Origin: an uncultured Sphingomonas sp.
Lineage (GTDB): Bacteria; Pseudomonadota; Alphaproteobacteria; Sphingomonadales; Sphingomonadaceae
Reading direction: 5' to 3'
Length of the DNA: 64,000 nt
Assembly (NCBI RefSeq): GCF_913062585.1
Contig: NZ_CAJXWX010000007.1
Location: 85,909 to 149,908, forward strand
Shown here one piece after another: positions 59,439-64,000 of this stretch. Under the pieces are notes generated by a model. That model had not been told where the DNA came from, made no database searches, and was given only the letters and a program-made list of their open reading frames with translations. The first letter of the stretch is position 1; each line of letters begins with the position of its first letter. A program made the position numbers and the translations under genes.

Positions 59439-60680
59439 TTACGCCGCCATCTTCAGTTCCAGCCGCTCCCAGATCTCGACCAGCGCGGATACCAGTTCCG
59501 CCATCATCGCTTCGTCATGCGCGGGGCCGGGCGTGAAGCGCAGGCGTTCGGTGCCGCGCGGGACGGTCGGATAATTGATCGGCTGGACGTATACGCCATA
59601 TTCGGCGAGCAGGATGTCGCTGATCTTCTTGGCCTTGACCGGGTCGCCGACCATCACCGGCACGATATGCGTCTCGCCCAGCATGACCGGCAGGCCCGCC
59701 TCGCACATCATCGCCTTCAGCTTGGCGGCGGCGGCCTGTTGCCCCTCGCGCTCGACCGAGCTTTGCTTCAGATGGCGCACGCTGGCCAGCACGCCCGCGA
59801 CCAGCACCGGCGACAGCGAGGTGGTGAAGATGAACCCCGGCGCATAGGAGCGGATCACGTCGACGATCATCCGATCGGCCGCGATATAGCCGCCCATCAC
59901 GCCGAACGCCTTGCCCAACGTCCCCTCGATCACGGTCAGCCGGTGGGCGACGCCGTCGCGCTCCGAAATCCCGCCGCCGCGCGCGCCGTACATGCCGACC
60001 GCATGGACCTCGTCCAGATAGGTCAGCGCATTATACTTGTCCGCCAGGTCGCAGATGGCGGCGATCGGCGCGACATCGCCCTCCATCGAATAGACGCTCT
60101 CGAACGCGATCAGCTTGGGCACGCCCGGGTCGGTCGCGGCCAGCAGTTCCTCCAGATGCGCCAGATCGTTGTGGCGGAAAACCTGCTTCTCGCAGCCCGA
60201 ATTGCGGATGCCGGCGATCATCGAGGCATGGTTCAGCTCGTCGGAGAAGATCACGCAGCCGGGCAGGATCTTGGCCAGCGTCGCCAGCGTCGCCTCGTTG
60301 GAGACATAGCCGCTGGTGAACAGCAATGCCGCCTCCTTGCCGTGCAGGTCGGCGAGCTCGCCCTCCAGATCGACATGGTAATGGGTGTTGCCGCCGATAT
60401 TGCGCGTGCCGCCCGAACCGGCGCCAACGTCATGGAGCGCTTCCTCCATCGCGGCGATGACCTTGGGGTGCTGGCCCATCGCCAGATAGTCGTTGGAGCA
60501 CCAGACGGTGATCGGCTTCGGCCCGTTATGCCCGGCAAAGCACCGCGCATTGGGGAACATGCCCTTGTTGCGCAGGATGTCGATGAAGACGCGGTAACGT
60601 CCCTCGGCGTGCAGGCGGTCGATCGCCTGGGTGAAGACGCGGGAATAATCCACGCGCACGTCCGTGCCTTCGATGCTCAT
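59439..60680 (-). CDS. hemA: 5-aminolevulinate synthase
   Basis: A 413-aa PLP enzyme condensing glycine with succinyl-CoA, the first step of heme synthesis by the C4 route used in alphaproteobacteria. Conserved: [50 protein letters not shown], and the PLP Lys in [21 protein letters not shown] 60680 ([16 protein letters not shown]) is chosen; an in-frame ATG at 60701 adds 7 residues. Neither has an obvious ribosome-binding site. Confidence 0.97.
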   Translation of the reverse strand: MSIEGTDVRVDYSRVFTQAIDRLHAEGRYRVFIDILRNKGMFPNARCFAGHNGPKPITVWCSNDYLAMGQHPKVIAAMEEALHDVGAGSGGTRNIGGNTHYHVDLEGELADLHGKEAALLFTSGYVSNEATLATLAKILPGCVIFSDELNHASMIAGIRNSGCEKQVFRHNDLAHLEELLAATDPGVPKLIAFESVYSMEGDVAPIAAICDLADKYNALTYLDEVHAVGMYGARGGGISERDGVAHRLTVIEGTLGKAFGVMGGYIAADRMIVDVIRSYAPGFIFTTSLSPVLVAGVLASVRHLKQSSVEREGQQAAAAKLKAMMCEAGLPVMLGETHIVPVMVGDPVKAKKISDILLAEYGVYVQPINYPTVPRGTERLRFTPGPAHDEAMMAELVSALVEIWERLELKMAA

Positions 60681-60781
60681 GGGATGCGAATGTAGGCCCA
60701 ATGGCCAAAGGAATCGAGTGGGGATCGCCGGTTACTGTGATCGAACGCGGTGGACATATTGTCCCAAGGCCCTACCCGCCT

Positions 60782-60869
60782 CCGTTCAGCCTGAGCGCAG
60801 TCGAAGGCCAAGGGAAACGCCTCGCCGCACGCGAATCCCGTGCACTTCGACTTCGCTCAGTGCGAACGG
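60782..60869. repeat. Inverted doublet of the GTTCAGCCTGAGCG repeat between murI and hemA
   Basis: Copies at 60782-60809 (with one variant base, GAGCGCAGTCG) and inverted at 60842-60869. The second ends 3 bp before the murI stop codon, so the hairpin probably terminates murI. The rest of the 192-bp gap should hold the hemA promoter; nothing specific was recognised there. Confidence 0.8.
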
Positions 60870-60872
60870 AGG

Positions 60873-61670
60873 TCAGAGGGCCTCGATCCGCGCAAATCCC
60901 CGCGCTGCCAGCCCCGGCCGTAACGACTCTTCCCGCGCGCCGAGTCGTGTGAACACCGCCACCCCCTCGCCCGGCTGGTCCGGCCATGCCTGTCCGTCCG
61001 TCAGGTAAGCGATTCGCCGCGCGATTCCGGGGCCGCCATCGACGAACCGCACCGGCCGGGGCGACGCCGCCGCCAGCTCGGCCTCGACCAGTGGGAAATG
61101 GGTGCAGGCATTGACGATCACGTCGATATCCCCGCCGCCCTCCTGCCCGAACAGCCCGTCCAGCACCGCCGCAAACGCCTCGGGCGCCAGCACCTCGCCG
61201 CGCAGCTTCGCCTCGGCCAGTTCGACCAGTTCCGCCGAGCCATGCCGGATCACCCGGCAGTCCCCTGCGAACCGCGCCGCCAGATCGTCGACATAGGCCT
61301 GACGCACCGTCGCACGGGTGCCGAGCACGCCGATGGTGCGCGTCTCGCTCATCGCGGCGGCGGGCTTGATCGCGGGGACCGTGCCGACCACCGGCAGATC
61401 GAGCGCCGCGCGCACGGCGGGCAGCGCAATGGTCGAGGCGGTGTTGCACGCGATCACGATCAGGCGCGGGCGATAGCGCTCCGCCAGCCGCCCGAGCAGC
61501 GCGGGGACGCGCCCCGCAATCTCCGCCTCGCTCTTTTCGCCATAAGGAAAGCCCGCGCTATCCGCGACATAGACGAAGGGCGCGGTCGGCAGCGCGGCGC
61601 GTGCGGGCCCCGCGATCGACAGCCCGCCGACGCCGGAATCGAAGAACAGGATCGGACGCGTATCGCTCAT
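60873..61670 (-). CDS. murI: Glutamate racemase
   Basis: A 265-aa cofactor-free racemase providing D-glutamate for peptidoglycan. Catalytic cysteines are in VIACNTAST and VNACTHFPL, with the acid DSGVGGLS and YVADSAGFPYGEKS. Start ATG 61670 (MSDTRPILFFDSGVGG); an upstream in-frame start at 61760 reads through the divergent promoter. It is divergent from plsY. Confidence 0.96.
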   Translation of the reverse strand: MSDTRPILFFDSGVGGLSIAGPARAALPTAPFVYVADSAGFPYGEKSEAEIAGRVPALLGRLAERYRPRLIVIACNTASTIALPAVRAALDLPVVGTVPAIKPAAAMSETRTIGVLGTRATVRQAYVDDLAARFAGDCRVIRHGSAELVELAEAKLRGEVLAPEAFAAVLDGLFGQEGGGDIDVIVNACTHFPLVEAELAAASPRPVRFVDGGPGIARRIAYLTDGQAWPDQPGEGVAVFTRLGAREESLRPGLAARGFARIEAL

Positions 61671-61772
61671 GTCCGCCTCATAAGCGGTGGACACGGTCGA
61701 AACCAGAGCGCCGCCGATTGGACAGGCCACCGCGCATGTTCTATGTCTGTCCCGGAGCACAGGGGAAGACTA

Positions 61773-62378
61773 TTGCCGACCGAAATCATCTGGGGGCCGC
61801 CGACCTGGGCCTTGCTGATCGGCTATCTGCTGGGGTCGATTCCCTTCGGCATCATCCTGACCCGCGCGACCGGCGCGGGCGATCTGCGCAAGATCGGCTC
61901 GGGCAATATCGGCGCGACCAACGTGTTGCGCACGGGCCGCAAGGGGCTGGCCGCCGCGACGCTGATCCTCGACATGCTGAAGGGCGTGGCCGCGGTACTG
62001 ATCGTGCGCCACTGGCTGCCCGGTGAGGAAGCGCTGGCGGCGGCGGCGGCGTTCGTCGGCCATTGCTATCCGATCTGGCTGAAATTTCGCGGGGGCAAGG
62101 GCGTCGCCACGCTGATGGGGGTCGTCACCGCGCTCTACTGGCCGCTGGGCGTCGTCTATGCCGTGGTCTGGCTGGGCCTGCTCGCCACCATCCGCATCTC
62201 GGCGGTGGCGGGGATGACGGCGGCGGTCAGCGCGCCGCTGGCGGCGGCGGTGATGGGGCGATTCGACCTGGTCTTGCTGCTGATCGCGCTCGCGCTGATC
62301 GTCATCTGGAAGCACGGCTCGAACATCGAGCGGCTGCTGGCGGGCACCGAGCCGCGTATCGGCAAGAAGCGTGACTGA
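61773..62378 (+). CDS. plsY: Acyl-phosphate:glycerol-3-phosphate acyltransferase
   Basis: A 201-aa inner-membrane enzyme making lysophosphatidic acid. Signature blocks: LLGSIPFGIILTR, GSGNIGATNVLRTGRKG, and HCYPIWLKFRGGKGVAT. About five to six membrane helices. The start is TTG 61773 with AGGGGAAG just upstream; ATG 61743 would add ten residues (MSVPEHRGRL). It overlaps dprA by 8 bases. Confidence 0.94.
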   Translation: MPTEIIWGPPTWALLIGYLLGSIPFGIILTRATGAGDLRKIGSGNIGATNVLRTGRKGLAAATLILDMLKGVAAVLIVRHWLPGEEALAAAAAFVGHCYPIWLKFRGGKGVATLMGVVTALYWPLGVVYAVVWLGLLATIRISAVAGMTAAVSAPLAAAVMGRFDLVLLLIALALIVIWKHGSNIERLLAGTEPRIGKKRD

Positions 62379-63450
62379 CGCCCGGTTCGCGCAGCTCCGG
62401 CTGTTGCGGACGCATGGCATCGGACCCGTCACCTGGCGGCAATTGATGGCGCGCTTCGGCGAGGCGGAAGCGGCGCTCGACGCCCTGCCCCATCTCGCCC
62501 GGCGCGGCGGTGGCGAGGCGCCCAAGGCCGCCGATCCGGGCGCCATCGCCCGCGAGATCGAGACGGTCGCCCGGCTGGGCGCGCGGCACATCCTGCTGGG
62601 CGAAGGCGCGTATCCCGCGCTCCTCGCCGAACTCGACACCGCCCCGCCCGCGCTGATCGTGCGGGGGGACATCGGCCTGGCCCAACGGGGCGGGGTGGCG
62701 CTGGTCGGCGCGCGCAATGCCTCGGCCGCGTCGTGCCGCTTCGCGCGCGGGTTGGCGCAGGATCTGGCGGCGCAGAACGTCCCCGTCACCTCCGGCCTGG
62801 CGCGCGGGATCGACACGGCGGCGCATATCGGCGCGCTCGACGGCGGGACGATCGGCGTCATCGCCAGCGGCATCGACATCGCCTTCCCGCCGGAGAACGC
62901 CCGGTTGCAGGAGGAGGTTGCCACCCGCGGCCTGCTGATCGCCGAGCAGCCGCCGGGGACGCAACCGCTCGCCCGCCATTTCCCCTCGCGCAACCGGATC
63001 ATCGCCGGGCTAGCGCAAGGGACCGTGGTGGTCGAGGCCGCACCCCGCTCCGGCTCGCTCATTACCGCAAGGCTGGCGGGCGAGGCGGGGCGCGAGGTCA
63101 TGGCGGTCCCCGGCCACCCCGCCGACCCGCGCGCGCAAGGCTGCAACATGCTGATCCGCGAAGGTGCGACGCTGATCCAGTCGGCGGGCGACATCCTCGA
63201 ACAGATCCGCCCCATCGACCCGCGCATGGTCCGCGCGCCCGACAGCGCTTACACGCCCCCGCCACCCGAGGAAGCGAGCGACGCGGACCGCCAACGGGTG
63301 AGCGACCTGCTCGGCCCGGTCGCGGTCACGGTCGACGAACTCATCCGCCAGAGCGGACGACCTCCGGCGATCGTCCAGACGATCCTGCTGGAGCTGGAAC
63401 TGGCGGGACGGCTGGAGCGCCATGCGGGCGGCCGGGTGGCCCTGTCATGA
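62371..63450 (+). CDS. dprA: DNA-processing protein DprA
   Basis: A 359-aa protein that loads RecA on incoming single-stranded DNA in transformation. The N-terminal helical domain is short; the Rossmann-like DprA core has ALVGARNASAASCRFARGLAQDLA, TSGLARGIDTAAHIGAL, GVIASGIDIAFPPENARL, FPSRNRIIAGLA and VEAAPRSGSLITARLAGE. The C-terminal winged helix covers about 300-359. The start is GTG 62371. It sits after plsY, as in many alphaproteobacteria. Confidence 0.96.
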   Translation: MTDARFAQLRLLRTHGIGPVTWRQLMARFGEAEAALDALPHLARRGGGEAPKAADPGAIAREIETVARLGARHILLGEGAYPALLAELDTAPPALIVRGDIGLAQRGGVALVGARNASAASCRFARGLAQDLAAQNVPVTSGLARGIDTAAHIGALDGGTIGVIASGIDIAFPPENARLQEEVATRGLLIAEQPPGTQPLARHFPSRNRIIAGLAQGTVVVEAAPRSGSLITARLAGEAGREVMAVPGHPADPRAQGCNMLIREGATLIQSAGDILEQIRPIDPRMVRAPDSAYTPPPPEEASDADRQRVSDLLGPVAVTVDELIRQSGRPPAIVQTILLELELAGRLERHAGGRVALS

Positions 63451-63968
63451 CGCAGCCGCCCATGATCCAGACCGAGCGCCTGACCTTACGTCCCTATGCG
63501 GTCACGGATTTCGACACCTATGCCGCGATGGTCGCCGACCCCGTCGTGGTTCGCCATGCCGGGGCCCCGATGACGGGCGAGGAAGCCTGGATGCGACTGC
63601 TGCGCTTCATCGGCTATTGGTCGGTATTCGGCCATGGCATGTTCGCGGTGCTGGACCGGGCGAGCGGCACCTATCTCGGCGAGACGGGCTTCATGGATTT
63701 CCGCCGCGAGGTTGCCCCGAGACTTTCGCCCTCTCCGCCGGAAGCGGCCTGGGTTTTCACCAGCGCCGCCCATGGCAAGGGCTATGCGTTCGAGGCGGCG
63801 ACCGCCGCGCATCGCTGGATCGACGTGCATCATGCCTCGCCCGTGACCCAGTGCATCATCGCGCCCACCAATCTCGGGTCGATCAGGCTGGCGGAGCGGC
63901 TGGGCTATGTGCTGCACGACCAGCCGACCTATCGGGGGGAGGCGTTGCGTTTTGTTCGCGAGCGTTGA
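63447..63968 (+). CDS. GNAT acetyltransferase, RimJ/RimL type
   Basis: A 173-aa protein: TERLTLRPYAVTDFDTYAAMVADPVV at the start, middle block GMFAVLDRASGTYLGETGFMDFRRE, and acetyl-CoA loop AWVFTSAAHGKGYAFEAATAAHRW, ending in IRLAERLGYVLHDQPTYRGEALRFVR. This is the RimJ/RimL-like group acting on N-termini or small molecules. ATG 63447 overlaps the dprA stop by 4 bases. Confidence 0.9.
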   Translation: MTQPPMIQTERLTLRPYAVTDFDTYAAMVADPVVVRHAGAPMTGEEAWMRLLRFIGYWSVFGHGMFAVLDRASGTYLGETGFMDFRREVAPRLSPSPPEAAWVFTSAAHGKGYAFEAATAAHRWIDVHHASPVTQCIIAPTNLGSIRLAERLGYVLHDQPTYRGEALRFVRER

Positions 63969-63972
63969 ACGT

Positions 63973-64000
63973 GGCCTTCGACTTCGCTCAGGCTGAACGG
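63973..64000. repeat. Repeat copy at the window edge
   Basis: GGCCTTCGACTTCGCTCAGG... starts 4 bp after the acetyltransferase stop and runs to the edge. Same family as 54342. A partner copy may lie beyond the window. Confidence 0.75.

Noticed and set aside
1..64000. tRNA, rRNA, CRISPR arrays, prophage or transposase genes
   Set aside because: Gaps were read on both strands and no cloverleaf, rRNA segment, repeat-spacer array, integrase or transposase was recognised.

Overview
The window looks like chromosomal DNA of a sphingomonad (Alphaproteobacteria, probably Sphingomonas). Supporting signs are high G+C, genes packed with 4-base ATGA/GTGA overlaps, several TTG/GTG starts, a C4-pathway 5-aminolevulinate synthase, five large TonB-dependent receptors, an HWE-family kinase, and dispersed short palindromic repeats of the kind common in sphingomonad genomes. 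No rRNA, tRNA, CRISPR array, prophage, transposase or plasmid gene was recognised.

Layout. 0-5 kb: the 5' end of a membrane protein leaving the window, then a three-gene efflux pump (DHA2 permease, HlyD adaptor, NodT-type outer membrane lipoprotein). 4.8-5.8 kb: organic hydroperoxide resistance (ohr) and glyoxalase I. 6-14.7 kb: a chemotaxis cluster (MCP, STAS protein, cheA-R-B-D-Y-W) followed by a second CheB-like protein that has lost two of its three catalytic residues and by a small coupled gene. 14.7-24.2 kb: a MarR-like regulator, a TonB receptor with a very glycine-rich insert, ferredoxin-NADP reductase, and a siderophore-iron locus (receptor divergent from DUF3649/PepSY/DUF3325 membrane proteins across a Fur-box-like palindrome). 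24-27 kb: glutaminase, a POT-like transporter and a DeoR regulator.

27-46 kb is dominated by uptake and sensing: a TonB receptor divergent from a histidine acid phosphatase (phytase-like), an OmpR/HAMP-kinase two-component pair, another TonB receptor, a large MscS-type channel, an HWE kinase/response regulator/Crp regulator operon, and a TonB receptor translationally coupled to a PI-PLC-like secreted phosphodiesterase. Two receptor/phosphoesterase pairs within 20 kb suggest scavenging of organic phosphate or inositol phosphates, which is an inference. 45.6-50.8 kb: agmatine-to-putrescine enzymes (aguB, aguA) with an unknown membrane protein and a hemerythrin-like protein between them, and an M28 peptidase coupled to aguA.

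51-64 kb is mostly housekeeping: metallophosphoesterase, rpsD, chorismate mutase, trmJ, nrdR, glyA, rpiB, hemA, murI, plsY, dprA and two acetyltransferases, with small secreted or unknown proteins between them. The gaps hold two families of short palindromic repeats, usually as inverted doublets that resemble REPINs. One copy has become the C-terminal coding end of a GIY-YIG protein gene.

No wholly new multi-gene system is obvious. The most distinctive items are the catalytically degenerate CheB paralogue with its coupled 93-aa partner, the REPIN-like doublets including a nested composite element at 18.5 kb, and the glycine-rich TonB receptor.
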